NCBI GenBank assembly: GCA_022592445.1
Contig: JABYQR010000345.1
Span: 1 to 45,959 of the forward strand
Direction: 5' to 3'
From: Cytidiella melzeri
Taxonomy: Eukaryota; Basidiomycota; Agaricomycetes; Polyporales; Irpicaceae
DNA: 45,959 bases
Position numbers and translations under genes: made by a program. The notes under the pieces were generated by a model. That model worked only from the letters and a program-made list of their open reading frames with translations, was not told where the DNA came from and did no database searches. Shown here one piece after another: positions 11,451 through 24,036 of the stretch (positions are counted from its first letter, which is position 1; every line of letters begins with the position of its first letter).

Positions 11451-13091
11451 TCAATCATTGTATCCTCGAGGCGTGCTGCTCGCTCCAAGATTCCCACTGT
11501 CCGGCAGAGCGATCCCCGCCTGCTTCCAGATCTCTAGCTGGCGGTCTTTGGCGACCTTGCCGGACCGCTCGTATTCGGCGACGGAAATCGGTTTCTCGCC
11601 ATGGGGAGTCGCGCGCAGGGCGTGGCGCGTGTGAGGCCAGAAGTCGAACGTAGCGGAGTGAGTTACGACCTTTTGGTGCTCGGAAAGTCAGCGCTCAGAA
11701 TGCAAAGAGCAATGAGTGAGAGTGAAAAGCAAAAAGGCGTACTCGGTTATCCCACACTGCGATAGAGTTACGCTCCCAGTGGAAGCGGACCTGGAAGTCG
11801 GGATTCTCGCTGATTTGGTGGAACAGGAGGTTGAGGACAGTGTCGGACTCTGCCTTTGGCACGCCTACAATGCGACGAGTGAAGCCTGTGAAAGCCGTAA
11901 GCACAGTCAGCTTCCTGTGAGATTTTCGGTCTATTCGTAGCAAAAGCCGGATTTTTCTTTACCTGGGTTGACGTAGATTGACTTCCATCCGGTCGCAGGA
12001 TGAACGCGAACCACGGGGTGGATGGTCTCAACCGCTTCGCGACGGACGGTGTGCCCTGCCGCGCGTGCACCGTCAGCCTGAGCCACGGCACTATGGACAG
12101 CGTAGAGTGATTCGAGATATTTCTGGAACGGAGGGCTGAATGAGGAGTACAACGCATATCTGAAGCGAGGTCATTTGTGAGTTCGGCCTCGTGGCTTCCC
12201 GCGAAGACTGCAGGAGGTTCTCACCCCGAGGACCAGAGCGTATCACCGCCGTAGGGAGGCCCTTCGATCAGCTTCAACGAAGTGGTGGAAGGTGGCTGGA
12301 TCTCATAAGTCACGTCCGAGTGCCAAAGATCGATCTTGGCGAATGAACTGGTATCAGGACGCTGAGAAGCGTCGCTGTAAACGACTAGATAGAAGTCAGC
12401 ACCAGATAGGCAACGAGAAAGAGAACACGGGACGGACCATGAACTTCTTCTAGTCCAGGTTCGCGAGGAACGCCGGTGGTCGCATGCTTGTGAAGAGGAC
12501 CAAAGTGACGATGCAAGTCGAGCAGCTCGCGAATACTGATGTCTTGGTCACGGAAGACTGGTGAGACCTGGTCAGTAAACGTAATAGACACGACCACTAG
12601 ACGGCACTTACACACGACTCCCCTCTCTGCCACCAGTAAAGCGCTGCCTAGCGGTCAGCTGTTACCTATGATGGCATTGGCACGAGGAATACATACAGTT
12701 CGTCCTTCTGCGCCGGCGTCAGCTGCCGTAAGTCGAGCCCTGACAACTCGGTGCCTATAGCAGGTGTCAAGTGTTGAACTTTCGTGGCCGCAACCAAGAG
12801 AGCTTTCTTCTCAGGGTCAGCGAAAAGGCCACGTTCGACAACCTCTACCTCTCGGAGAGGCTCCCATTGGATATCTGGGAAGCGAGGCTAGAGCATATTC
12901 ATACGTAAATTAGCACACCCAGACAAACACGCGACCAGATTCACCTTGTAGTTCGCAAACTGGTATGTGCCATCATTCTCATCGCTCGCCGGCGGAGAAT
13001 AGAAAGGATTGAAGACTTTCGCAGGCGCGTGGGATTTGAAGACCCCGTTACTCGTGCCGTTCGTAGTCTCGGCTGTAGCGACTGGAGCCAT
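11451..13091 (-). CDS. TauD/TfdA-family Fe(II)/2-oxoglutarate dioxygenase
   Basis: This looks like an alpha-ketoglutarate-dependent sulfonate/taurine-type dioxygenase, which hydroxylates a substrate and splits 2-oxoglutarate to succinate and CO2; in fungi the usual proposed role is sulfur release from sulfonates. The iron-binding HxD is visible in LWHSDVTYE, and the distal His and the 2-oxoglutarate Arg in THSATFDFWPHTRHALR. Other family strings are ALLVAERGVVFFRDQD, EGPPYGGDTLW and VRVHPATGWKSIYVNPG. The gene has several introns; 12888-12944, 12644-12696 and the next ending at 12611 are clear, leaving a 32-nt exon (12612-12643). The last exon ends RGYND at the TGA 11451-11453. I chose the ATG at 13091 over 13121 because a TATAAAG at 13154-13148 puts transcription start close to 13121. 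The exact substrate cannot be read from sequence. Confidence 0.9.
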
Positions 13092-13147
13092 TGGAGCAGA
13101 AAACTGGGTTCTCCGTGTCACGTACGTCCCGACTGATCGTGGCAGCC

Positions 13148-13154
13148 CTTTATA
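13148..13154 (-). promoter_or_regulatory. TATA box of the dioxygenase gene
   Basis: The minus strand reads TATAAAG about 60 bp upstream of the chosen ATG at 13091, a usual spacing for a TATA promoter with a short leader. Confidence 0.55.
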
Positions 13155-13993
13155 CCAGTGGACTCCTGTATGGGACTTTGTGTCCTATTCGACAACTTGC
13201 GTGAGGCGAAGAGTGGATGGCGCGATTCACGTGATAGGTGGATTCGCTATGTCGCTCTCATCGTATACTCAGCCGCATCCCAGGTGGCCTCGCAATCCTG
13301 CCGTCAGACATGCGCCAGCAGCTGAGATTCTTGATCCTTGAACGCGTAGATTAGCCTGAGGTGTATGTAACTCCGAAGATCGGAGTCAGGGCTGAATGTG
13401 CATTCCTGCCGTCCTGAGCTTGCGTATCTCGGACGCCACAATACAGCCTTCATGAAAAGTGTCTTGTTCTGGTTTGCGAGCCTGACAGTAGCAGAATTCC
13501 TGTGGCCTTGATTGTAAGGGTCGGCGAAGGCAACATGTCAAGATGAGTTTGCAATCACAAATGTTGCTAACATGTACAGAGGGGTATAAGCTCGAGCTCA
13601 GACTAAGTAGTGCGCATCAGGACTTAGAACTTACCATTCATTGGCAGCGGACCTGCAGCGGGTTGGCAGTGGACTGCGACCCAGTGGCACGAACATATGC
13701 GCATAACGCACAATAATTCACCGACTTCCACAATATGTTGACATTCCAACAAGATGAACACAGGCGTGAGTATCGCACAAGACTGCGTCCTCAACGGTCG
13801 TATCTCACTGGCAGCGCAGCGAAAGCCTCGCGGTGCGCGACCGTCGTGACTGAGTACGGATCTCGTGGGAAAAACGTCCGAATTAGGAAATCCATTATTG
13901 TCGTCACCCCTTACTGCAGTGGCCACGACCAGAACGACGACTTGCACTGCAAGTCTAACTGTACTATCAATTATCGAAATCTGTTGAGGAAGA
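13155..13993. other. Divergent intergenic region between the dioxygenase and XRN1
   Basis: This roughly 840-bp stretch separates two divergently transcribed genes, so it should hold both promoters. I see no coding exon. The 175-residue minus ORF across 13624-14151 overlaps the first XRN1 exons and has no recognisable features. Confidence 0.5.
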
Positions 13994-16900
13994 ATGGGTG
14001 AGTACCATGTCAGGCATTGCCGTGGAGACATAGCTGACCGTGGTCTGATCAAGGTATTCCCAAGGTATGCGTGCGGGTAGATGAGGTTCATGGTGCTGAT
14101 AGTCTGAGTGCTGCATTCTAGTTCTTCAGATATATATCGTGAGTAACGCATTGTAATCTACTTGTATTCTTTCTGAATTAGCACAGGGAGCGATACCCGC
14201 TAACGTCGCAACTCATACAAGAGAACAAGATTCCAGAGTTCGGTCAGATTGTATGCCGCGTGCATTTACTCTCTGGGCTAACTACCCTCTCTAGACAATT
14301 TATATGTCGACTTTAACGGGATTATACATAACTGTGCGTCTTCAAATCTTGCTGCCACCAGGCTTCTTTGACTCAATCACTCAGGCTCACATCCAAACGA
14401 TGGCGACGCCCACTTCCGAATGTCAGAAGAGCAGATATTCACGTCAATCTTTGCATATGTAGACCATCTGTTTGGCAAGATAAAACCGAAGAAGCTATTT
14501 TTTATGGCTGTTGATGGAGTCGCTCCACGCGCGAAAATGAACCAGCAGCGGAGTAGACGTTTTCGTACCGCGAAGGAGGCGAAGGAAGTAAGGGAGAAAG
14601 CGGAGCGCAAGGGGGAGAAGCTCCCAAACGAGAAAGCATTCGATAGTAACTGCATCACCCCAGGTACGTCGCCCACAACTGTGCTTCGACTCGTCACCTA
14701 TTCCATGTCACCTCAGGAACATTATTTATGGCGAAGCTTTCGGAGCAATTACGGTATTTTGTTAATAAGAAGATCACTGAAGACGCAAACTGGCGCGAAG
14801 TCACCGTGGTGTTGTCAGGCCATGAGGTTCCGGGAGAAGGAGAACACAAGATTATGGAGTACATTCGCTTGTCGCGTGCCCAACCCGACTACGACCCTAA
14901 TATCCGACACTGCTTGTATGGCCTCGACGCGGACCTGATTATGCTGGGCCTGCTAAGTCATGACCCACATTTCTGTCTACTGCGTGAGGAGGTCAAGTTT
15001 GGACCGTCGAAGAGCAAGGGCAAGCAGAGGTATGTACGATTTCTTCCTTTTTGAGGTTGGTCGCCTCTCATTCATGCCTGGTTATTGAACTTACAGCCTC
15101 GAGTCGATAAACTTCTACCTGCTACATCTCACGTTGATGCGCGAGTACCTCGACCTCGAATTTCATGACATTGAGCCGGTGCTACCGTTCCCATATAACT
15201 TGGAACGTGTCATTGATGACTTTATTCTGCTCGCTGTCTTTGTCGGTAATGACTTCTTGCCTAATCTCCCTGATTTGCATATACATGAAAATGGCTTGGA
15301 GAAGTTATTTGATGTATACAAGAAGTCGCTTCCGTCGCTTGGTAAGTTCATTCATACTGAACTTCCAGGCGGAGCTGAAGTCTGTGCTCTAGAGGGGTAT
15401 ATCAACGAGAGCGGAGTGATCAATGTGAAAAGGCTGCAGGTCATTTTGAACGAGATGGCCGTGTGGGAGCAAGAGGTTTTCGAAAAGGAGTATGCGGACG
15501 TGAACTGGTACAAGGGTAAGCAGGCGAAGCATGTAAAGGAGATGGAGATGGGAAGGAAGCGTCAGAAACTCGGTACGTCGACGATCAAGTTTCTGTCGAC
15601 AATTGCTCAAATCAGTCGATGCTAGTATTGACGAACAACCAACGGGCTATATTCGATCAAGTTAAGGCATTCGTGCTTGAGCATCGAGCACCCGGCTCTC
15701 TGGAGCATCAACGGAAATCACGTCTTAGAATGCGAAATGTCTTCCCGGCTGCCGACCGCAAGTTCATAAACGACCTCGCAGACAATTTACACTTGTCGTT
15801 GACATGGGACGAGTACGACGATCAGGACCAGAATTTAGTGACTTGGCGATTCCCTGGAGAACTCGATGAGCCAGTCCCTGAAGGCGGCGAGAATGGAAAG
15901 CTCACTGAAGAAGAGAACGACGAGGAGTGGGAGGATGAGGAAGATGAGGAGAGTCGAGCTGCCGTCGATCGAGTGCTGGCAAAGTATGAAAAGGCGAGGG
16001 TCGTTGAGGACGACAGGGAGGGCGACTTCGACGCTCGGTATGAGAATTCGATCAAGGAAAAGATGGATGAGTGGAAACGTGGATACTATAAGGTAGGTCG
16101 CACGTCCATGACACTGTAGATGGTTGAATAATTTTCATCTTCTCGAAGGGTAAACTCGAGATATCTTACGATAATCCGCAAGAAATGTACGACTTGGCGT
16201 ATCGCTATGTGGAGGGTATGCAGTGGGTCATGCACTATTACTATAGTGGCGTGGCATCCTGGGGATGGTTTTACAACTATCACTATGCTCCTCGGATATC
16301 TGGTGAGTTTGGGGGGTTGGTATCCAATCGAAAATACTGAATACATGACTGGCAGACTTGCAGGATGTCGATAAGATGACATTCCACTTCGACCTTGGAA
16401 AGCCATTCAGACCTTTCGAGCAGCTGATGGGCGTGTTGCCCGCTGCTAGCAAGGAGTTGATACCAGCCGCATACCAAGACCTCATGCTCGATGCCAACTC
16501 GCCAATAATTGATTTCTACCCTGCCGAGTTCGAGCAAGATTTGAATGGCAAAAAGCAAGAGTGGGAAGCAATTGTGAAGATTCCGTTCATTGAGGAAAGT
16601 CGATTATTGAAGGCGATGGCATGTGAGTAACGGATTTCAGCTTCCCTCTCATTTCAACATCGTCACTCATGGGACTTTCTAGCTCGGGAGCATCGACTCA
16701 CGAACGAGGAGAAACGCAGAAACAGCTACGGCACGTCCACGAAGTTTACATTTAACCCCGGCGAACCTACGGTATACCCGTCATCGCTCCCAGGCTTCTT
16801 CCCTGCGCTGCATCGTTGTACGTGCACCATGGAACCGTTTGACCTCCCAACGCTTGACGGGCTTCATCTCGTAGAAGGACTCTGCGACGGCGTCTTCCTT

Positions 16901-19186
16901 GGCTCACATGCGCTCGCCGGATTCCCTTCGTTACAAACTCTGCCCCACACCGCTTCTCTTGGACATCACCATGTCAACGTGCACGGTTCTGAGAGTCGGA
17001 ACAAGTCGATGATCGTTCACATACAGAACCCTTATGAAAATAGGAAGGTGTCAGATGTTGCGAACGAGTTCATCGGTGAACGAATCTTCCTCGGGTGGCC
17101 TTTCTTACAGGAGGGTAAGGTGGTCGCAGTGTCGGATTCGTTGTTCAAGTACGAGAAACTGGTTGTCTCACCTGGCTCCCCGCCGAAGGTGGTATCGAAC
17201 CCTCATGCCCCTCAAGGACTGGGCCTCTGGAAGTCGAAGGCAGAGAAGATTGAGAATTTCTATTCGAAGAGATGTGGTGTGATTCCGGGCGAGATCGAGG
17301 TTCTTCTTCATGTTCGTCCTCTGAAAGGTCAGTTAAACGATTGCTTCCAAATTACCCAACCTTACGATACATTCTGCACAGGTCTCAAACGTCTTGAGGA
17401 CGGTGCACTCGTCAAAGATTACGAGGGTTTCAATAAAGAGATTGAACAGGCTATTCAGATGGCGGTCACGGAAGTAAGTTCTGAGGATCCTCGATTCCAG
17501 GAGAAAGAAGCTCCTCCGCTGTCAGAAGAATTCCCAGAGGGTAGCAAGGTATTCTTCCTTGGCGAGCATGCCTACGGTGTCGCTGCGCAGGTCTCGGAGA
17601 CAACGAAGGACACCTTGTCTATCATTTTGGCTGTAAGTATCTTGTTTAGATTTTAGGACTCCAATTGACACGTCATCTTATGCAGTTCTTCCCCAATGCT
17701 GCTGCTGAGAACGACCAGTTCAAGGAGCTAGTGGTCAACCGGTCGTCTCAGCGTTACTATCCGTCATACGAAGTCTCAGACATTGTAGGCCTGTCCGGCA
17801 TGGCGGTTGCGAGGGTGACGTCGAGCTACATGGTCCTGACATCCGATGGACAGAAGCAAAATCTAGGGCTTAGTATTAAGTTTGACGCAAAGGGCATGAA
17901 GGTCATCGACTATTCTCAAAAGAATGGAAGACACTGGGAGTTTAGTGACAAGGCTATCCAGCTACTCAAAGAGTACAAGGCTCAGTTCCCAGAAGTCATG
18001 AGAGCTTTGAACATGCGCATTGACGGTGAGCTCTCTGCGTTTAACCTCTATGCATAAACCGGTCTAAATTGTGAATATCAGCCATGGCTCGTGCTTCCGA
18101 TATTTACCCGCCAGAAGTAGCTGATGAGAAGATCAAGGAAGTGAAGAATTGGCTCCAGGCTAAGGGCGTTCGCTCATTCGAGCCCGTATCTTTGTTCTGT
18201 GATCAGCTGAAGAAGGTGAGTTCGGGATCATATAGCTGTTGCAGTGACTGATGAAGACCCTTGTAGGATACCGTGAAGGAAATCGAGGCTCTCGCGGATG
18301 GCCTTACCGCCAAGCAATCCCCGAATGGCATCAAGAAAGCTATTGTCAAAGGGATCCCTCGGCAAGCTGTTCTCAAACCCGCACATGCAGTGTACCGCCT
18401 TCAGAACCAGCATTTCGCATTGGGAGATCGGGTTACTATGATACAAGACTCGGGCGCAGTTCCACTTTCGGTCAAAGGCGTTGTTATCGGCTTGAACGCA
18501 AAATCTATGGATGTCATCTGGGATGTTGCCTTTATAGCTGGCACTACGCTCGGAGATAGGTAAGCATGGAGAGCAAACACCGTTTGCAGCTTGCTCACAA
18601 CTTTATCAGATGTTCGCCATATCGTGGCTCTTCTGTGGAGTTTACTTCTTGCTTGAACTTGAGCAATCCTCAATTCATTGCCTCAAGTGCTCCCAAGCAG
18701 CAGCAGCAGAGCACACCGTTCAAACCGCGGATTGGACCGCATCCTGCTGTTCAACCTCCCACGGGCCAACAGGGAGCGTCGGGCTTCAGACCTGCTCAGA
18801 CGCAGGGAGCACCGGTGCACATCATGTCAAACCCTCGTCATGTGCGTGGCGCTTTCCACGATTTCCCGAACGGTCGCGGTCGCGATGATCAGATTCACGC
18901 CCCGCGGCCGGTGCATCAGAACCAGCCTCATGAGCCGCAAGCTCAAGAAGGCTCTCAGGTCAATGGCAATGGTCATGCCAGTCATGACCAAACAGACAAG
19001 CCGCGTGGTGGTAGGGGAGGATCCAACCCCCAGGTACTTCAGAGGGGACAGGGGGTCCCACGAGGCGGTGGTCCACCATTCCGTGGTCGCGGTGGATTCG
19101 ACCCGGGTCGCGGTAGAGGAGGCTTTATCAGAGGAGGGTTCAGAGGCAGAGGCGGCAGAGGACATGCTCCTCCTGTAGTATCATGA
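13994..19186 (+). CDS. XRN1: 5'-3' exoribonuclease 1 (Xrn1/Kem1 family)
   Basis: Xrn1 degrades decapped mRNA in the cytoplasm from the 5' end. The N-terminus spells MGIPKFFRYISERYP across three tiny exons (13994-13997, 14054-14064, 14122-14138), then exons 14187-14242, 14295-14333 and onward. Catalytic-domain hallmarks follow: NLYVDFNGIIHNC, MAVDGVAPRAKMNQQRSRRF, the metal-binding GEGEHKIMEY (about 14835), GLDADLIMLGL (about 14925) and VGNDFLPNLPDLHI (about 15243). The conserved block SGVASWGWFYNYHYAP lies near 16250. The C-terminal beta-domains and an SH3-like segment (FALGDRVTMIQ, about 18415) follow, then a disordered tail rich in Gln, Pro and RGG-type repeats (GRGGFDPGRGRGGF) ending PPVVS. 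With about 15 introns removed the protein is roughly 1,450 residues, the usual size. It converges with the PrpF-family gene, 222 bp apart. Confidence 0.97.
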
Positions 19187-19408
19187 ACACCTCAGGCATT
19201 CGTCATCGTGTTGTACTCGCTGTTGTATCTTTCCTTGCTGTCGAGTTGCTTTGCATCGGACAATGTAAGTCTTCAACGTTCAACATTAGTCATGTGTAAC
19301 ATTCAAGTACCACCACTATCTTTGAAAATCGTGTGGCTTTCGTGCAATGTAACATGCAATACTCCTACATAGTACCTTATCATGACGAAGGTCACCAAAA
19401 TATTATGA

Positions 19409-20671
19409 CTACCACCAAACGACGCCTTTCATCAAGCGACGGCCTGTTCGTACAACTCGAGCAGAAAGCACGTTGCCTTGAGCATCGAACTTTGAACCGA
19501 CATCAACAGTCCCTCCTGCGTGTCGCATCGTGATCAGATCACTGGCCTCCTCTCGCCTATGTTGTCGTACATGGCGAACGATATCATAAGCAAGGGTGTT
19601 CTCAACACCGCTTGCGACGCCCAGGCATAAACCGACAGTCATAGGCACGGCTTTGTGCAAAACCCCCATAGAGAATGCCTGTGTGACGATATCTGCATCC
19701 GTGTCGTCTGCCTGAGGGAAACTGAGGGCGGCTATATTGGGCTGAGCTTGTGCAGTTGGGTCTAAACCCATGAGCATAGCTCCTCGTTGTCGAATTGATT
19801 CCATGACATTTCGGACATCGTCGTTGTGAAAGTCAATGGGCTGGTTTGCATCGAGCTGTAACGCAGAACGCAAATCCTCAGAAGTAATGAAGACCGTAGG
19901 GTTCGTTGCGTCTACTAGGGAGACACGAAATCGGCATGAATTGCCAGAGACCTCTATATCGATATGGTCAAGTGCGTTCCCGGTGGGGAGCAGCTTGCCG
20001 GTGCGTGCACCACCAGGAGATACAAAGTCGAGGATGATTTGAGACGCTCTTCCAGGAACGCCAGCCACCGAGGCTTGTTGAAGGTCAAGAACGGGAGTGA
20101 CACCTTGTAAAGCGGCAACGGTCGGGAATGTAGTCTCCACGACTTTGTTGGTGTTGGTGTTCAAGGATCGGATGGTTGCGGTCATGCGATGCGGGTCTAG
20201 TCGCTCAGAACGCAGTAGACCTATTCCTTCGTCGACTGAGAAAACACCTATCATACTAGACAGGTTTCCGCAGTTGCCGGAGTAGTCGATACAGGAATCG
20301 CGTATACCGACTTGGGCGAACGTGTAGACAACGTCGATGCCTTCGTCGGCTTGTGCTTGGGTAGGTCTCTCTACGACGCAAATCTTTGAGAGGCTCGAGA
20401 TGCCTCCACCCATGCCATTCAGCTGCCTTCCATGCTCTAGGTCGGGGGAGCCCATCATTCCTAGGAAAATGGGATCCCAGTGTACGCGGTCCTCAGGTAA
20501 TGCGGCACGGTTTATGAAGATGCCTTTCGACGTGCCGCCTCTGAGAAACGATGCTGGCATAGGGTTTGGGGCTAGACGATGGAGATGAGTTCGGTGTTGC
20601 AATTGGGCGACACAGTTGAGAACCGAAGATGCCTTCGTACATCTTGTGAGCCTGAGCAACTGTGAAGCCAT
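19409..20671 (-). CDS. PrpF-family isomerase (DUF453; methylaconitate/oxalomesaconate type)
   Basis: A single-exon gene of 420 residues. Family hallmarks are PASFLRGGTSKGIF near the mature N-terminus, GMGGGISSLSKICVV, and SGNCGNLSSMIG with the Cys that acts in proton transfer in PrpF-like enzymes, plus GNALDHIDIEVSGNS and a C-terminal HAGGTVDVGSKFD. Members isomerise aconitate-like acids, such as 2-methylaconitate or 4-oxalomesaconate, in propionate or aromatic-acid breakdown; the substrate here cannot be assigned. The first 30 or so residues (MASQLLRLTRCTKASS...) are Arg-rich and lack acidic residues, which suggests mitochondrial import. No neighbour belongs to a matching pathway. Confidence 0.92.
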   Translation of the reverse strand: MASQLLRLTRCTKASSVLNCVAQLQHRTHLHRLAPNPMPASFLRGGTSKGIFINRAALPEDRVHWDPIFLGMMGSPDLEHGRQLNGMGGGISSLSKICVVERPTQAQADEGIDVVYTFAQVGIRDSCIDYSGNCGNLSSMIGVFSVDEGIGLLRSERLDPHRMTATIRSLNTNTNKVVETTFPTVAALQGVTPVLDLQQASVAGVPGRASQIILDFVSPGGARTGKLLPTGNALDHIDIEVSGNSCRFRVSLVDATNPTVFITSEDLRSALQLDANQPIDFHNDDVRNVMESIRQRGAMLMGLDPTAQAQPNIAALSFPQADDTDADIVTQAFSMGVLHKAVPMTVGLCLGVASGVENTLAYDIVRHVRQHRREEASDLITMRHAGGTVDVGSKFDAQGNVLSARVVRTGRRLMKGVVWW

Positions 20672-21124
20672 TCTGTGTGCCCAATGAGTTCACTATCAAA
20701 CTGAAGCAGGGACTACTGGCTCGAGGCTGATTCTGCTTGAATACGTGGTGGGGGTTAGAGCGAGAAACAACCTCATAGATAGAAAACCGAGACATATGAT
20801 CGTGACTGACGGGATGAGCAGTGTACGGAAATGCCGGAAGAGGCAAACTCCGCTCTGATATACAGCACTAGTACTGAGGGTCAATTCTTTTTGAGATGAA
20901 CTTGAAAGAGTCTGTGCAAACTTGTTGTCAAGGCTTGAAGATGGCCACAGAGAGTGTAGAGCGATTAGCTGAGAACTGTTCGTGCGGTAAAGTCGAACAT
21001 ATGATCGTGAGAACTTCGTATTTTTGGGACGCGAACCGCGTCGCGTGTCAGACGCCCATAATTCATTATCACATCAATTTTTTCTGCAGTCAAGCTCTCC
21101 TCTTCTAGGCTTCCTCCATCCACG
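20672..21124. promoter_or_regulatory. Divergent promoter region between the PrpF-family gene and GMP synthase
   Basis: A 453-bp gap between two genes facing away from each other. I find no strong TATA box or exon. CT-rich stretches just before the GMP synthase start (about 21090-21115) are typical of fungal housekeeping promoters. Confidence 0.45.
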
Positions 21125-23248
21125 ATGGCTGAAATTCACGACCAGTTCGACACGATATTGATTCTTGACTTTGGCTCGCAGGTCAGTTCTACTATGTGCA
21201 ATATACTACTATAGCTAAAGAAACTCATATCTACAGTACAGCCATCTTATCACTCGTCGATGTCGTGAATTGAATGTTTACGCAGAATTGATGCCCTGCA
21301 CACAAAAGATTAAGGATTTGAAGTTCAATCCTAAAGGTTTGTCATCAAACTTGCAGTCCACTACACGTGTTTAAACAAACACCACATGCAGGGATCATCC
21401 TGTCTGGATCCCCTTATTCCGTCTACGACGCCGATGCCCCCCATGTGGACCCCGCTGTATTCGAGCTTGGTGTGCCTGTCATGGGGATCTGCTACGGTCT
21501 CCAGGTACGTCCAATACATATCGCGATCTCAGTCGAAACTCAAGCCAGGGTGCGAGTAGGAGATGGCGTGGAATATGAGAGGGAAGGTCTCCAAGTGTGA
21601 CCACCGTGAATATGGCTTTGCGCAACTGCATGTACGAAAATTTGAAACCGCTGGTAGCAGTGCGGATGCGTTGTTTGAGGGTCTCGGGGATGAAATGCAG
21701 GTAACGTGCTTCGGTGATGATCATCGCTGTATTTCTTCATTAACTGTGCACAGGTCTGGATGTCTCATGGAGATCAGCTCTCAGAGATGCCTGCAGACTT
21801 CCACGTTATTGGTTCCACGCAAACTGCACCTTACGCTGCAATAGCACATAATTTCAAGCCTTTCTACGGTATCCAGTTTCATGCTGAAGTTACACATTCA
21901 AAGCAAGGGAAGCAGGTCATTGGCCGCTTTGTCCTGAACATCTGCCAGTGCAAGACAAATTGGACAATGGTATTGAACGGTTGTCTGTGCCAATCAATCT
22001 ATGAGCTAATCATATCGCGCGGGACCTCCAGGAGGAGTTCATTGGCAAGGAGATTGCTAGAATACGACAGATCTGTGGACCGAAGGGCAGAGTCATTGGT
22101 GCCGTCAGCGGCGGTGTCGACAGTACCGTGGCTGCGAAGCTTATGCATGAGGCCATTGGCGATCGGTACGAGTATCTTGAAAAGCTGAACTCGGGATATG
22201 AGAAGCTTGATGTCATCTGTAGGTTCCACGCTATCATGGTGGACAACGGTGTCCTCCGCTTGAATGAAGGCGCCCAGGTGCACAAGATGCTTAATGAGGA
22301 TCTCGGCGTGAACCTGACAGTCGTTGACGCTTCCGAACTCTTTCTCTCTCGCCTGCAAGACATAGAGGATCCTGAACAAAAACGCAAAATCATCGGCAAT
22401 ACATTCATCAATGTCTTTGAGCAGGAGGCAGCGAAAATCGAAGCAGCTGCAGAAGAGGAGGAAAAAAGCGGCGCTGAGCCGAAGGGCAAGATCGAATGGC
22501 TACTTCAAGGGACGTTGTATCCGGACGTCATTGAGAGTATAAGCTTCAAGGGACCGAGTGCAACGATCAAGACTCATCATAACGTCGGCGGTCTTCTCAA
22601 AGACATGAAGCTAAAGCTCATCGAACCTTTGCGTGAGCTTTTCAAAGGTGCGGAACTCCTTTGCGTGACTTCATGGTGTGAATTCTCATGTTGATCCACA
22701 GACGAAGTTCGAGCACTCGGACGCCTTCTCTCCATCCCCTCTCATCTTGTTCAGCGTCATCCCTTCCCAGGTCCTGGTCTTGCCATCCGAATTCTTGGAC
22801 CCGTCACGCGTGAACAGGTCAAGATTCTCCAACAGGCAGATAGCATATACATTGAAGAGATTCGCAAGGCCAACCTGTACGACCAAATCAGCCAGGCGTT
22901 CGCCGTCCTCCTACCAGTGAAGGCCGTAGGCGTTATGGGTGACAAGCGCACGTATGAGCAGGTGAAACCATTCCTGCCGTACAATATACAGTTGTGCTAA
23001 AGTATGTGATTCTAGGTTATTGCTCTGCGTGCTGTCCAGTCCGAAGACTTCATGACTGCCGACTGGTATGTGTTCCCGCCGGAAGTTCTCCGCAGGATTT
23101 CGTCGCGCATCACAAACGAGGTTGAGGGCATCAATCGAGTTACGTACGATATATCATCGAAGCCACCTGCTGTGAGTTGTCTTCTATCTCGCTGTCATTC
23201 GGGGATCGTTCGCTTATGTGGGAGAAACAGACTGTCGAGTGGCTATGA
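21125..23248 (+). CDS. GUA1: GMP synthase (glutamine-hydrolysing)
   Basis: The enzyme converts XMP to GMP using ATP and glutamine, the last step of guanine nucleotide synthesis, in the cytosol. It starts [19 protein letters not shown] and has a class I amidotransferase domain with the catalytic Cys in GICYGLQ (about 21490) and the His-Glu pair in [14 protein letters not shown] (about 21870). The ATP-pyrophosphatase P-loop is [14 protein letters not shown] (about 22100). The dimerisation domain has [20 protein letters not shown] and ends [14 protein letters not shown] with a final exon TVEWL (stop 23246-23248). Roughly nine introns are seen; one of 57 nt near 22166-22222 is in frame and open, so a simple ORF scan includes it. 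The predicted length is about 540 residues, normal for the family. Confidence 0.96.
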
Positions 23249-23509
23249 CGATGAACGATGAATGACACGAGATCAGCCAGTCGTGCGGTGCACCGCGGTA
23301 TGAACTATAGGGTTTATCATCGACAAACCAGGCGTCACCAATGTATATCGTATGCTCAATGCGAAATATTCCGAGCAGATCTGAGTGGTGAAGAGCTGGT
23401 GATAAGTCGAAGAAGCACCAGCGTTGGGTTCCCGATGATACACCGCGACTGTCTAAGACAACGTGTGAGAAGAGTGTTATCAGGAAGCTTTCAACCTCGG
23501 TACTTCAAA

Positions 23510-23900
23510 GTTGCGACCGGGCATACGCGTGAGCGAGGCTCGCTGAAAGCTTTGAAGGCGCTCCGACTTGGCAGGTAAAAGCAAATTGGAAGACAAAAAT
23601 GTATGGTACGTCAGGGAGTTTGTCTATCTGCGGTATCTTGGAGGGACTGAATGTGAGGGCAGCCTCACAGCGCACCTGTAAAGGAAGGTGCACTCGTTGA
23701 AAGCTTGAATGATCAATATCACAGTGATGGATGGCAGCCACCGGGCCGCCACAGTTACTCATGTTGCCCCTTGTGCGTTGTCCCTTTACAGACCTGAACA
23801 AGACAGTGTCATAGTAGGTTTGAAAGCTATAATGGTGCGGCTCGTTATGTTTCCACGAGGTTCTCAAGCTGAGTCTGGAATAACAGCCACTATCCCGACC
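23510..23900. repeat. Distal promoter block of MACPF gene A, duplicated at 34895 and 35258
   Basis: The segment beginning GTTGCGACCGGGC (about 23510) recurs upstream of MACPF gene E at about 35258, with shared GCGAGGCT, GGCGCTCCG, CTTGGCAG and AGCCTCAC strings in the same order. A weaker third copy (GCGTGAGCGAGGCT) starts near 34895. A GAAAGCTATAATGGTGCG box at about 23821 recurs before genes B, D and E. The segment 23249-23510 shows nothing recognisable. Confidence 0.65.
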
Positions 23901-23955
23901 ATCTGCCGACGAGACTCGGACCACCGTGACGCATGGAATGTCGAGGCCACACATA

Positions 23956-23980
23956 GCATGCATAGTTTAGGGTATAAAAA
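23956..23980 (+). promoter_or_regulatory. Core promoter of MACPF gene A
   Basis: GCATGC at 23956-23961 is followed by TATAAAAA at 23973-23980, about 60 bp before the ATG. The same pair occurs before the other four MACPF genes. Confidence 0.7.
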
Positions 23981-24036
23981 GACGTTCGGCAAGCCCGGTA
24001 TCCTCAGCACCCCGCAAGTTGGTTCACCGCTACATC

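Noticed and set aside
11051..11653. 200-residue plus-strand ORF over the 3' end of the dioxygenase gene
   Set aside because: It is antisense to exons that clearly encode the TauD-family C-terminus and has no family features.
13624..14151. 175-residue minus ORF upstream of and across the XRN1 start
   Set aside because: It overlaps secure XRN1 micro-exons on the other strand and shows no domain.
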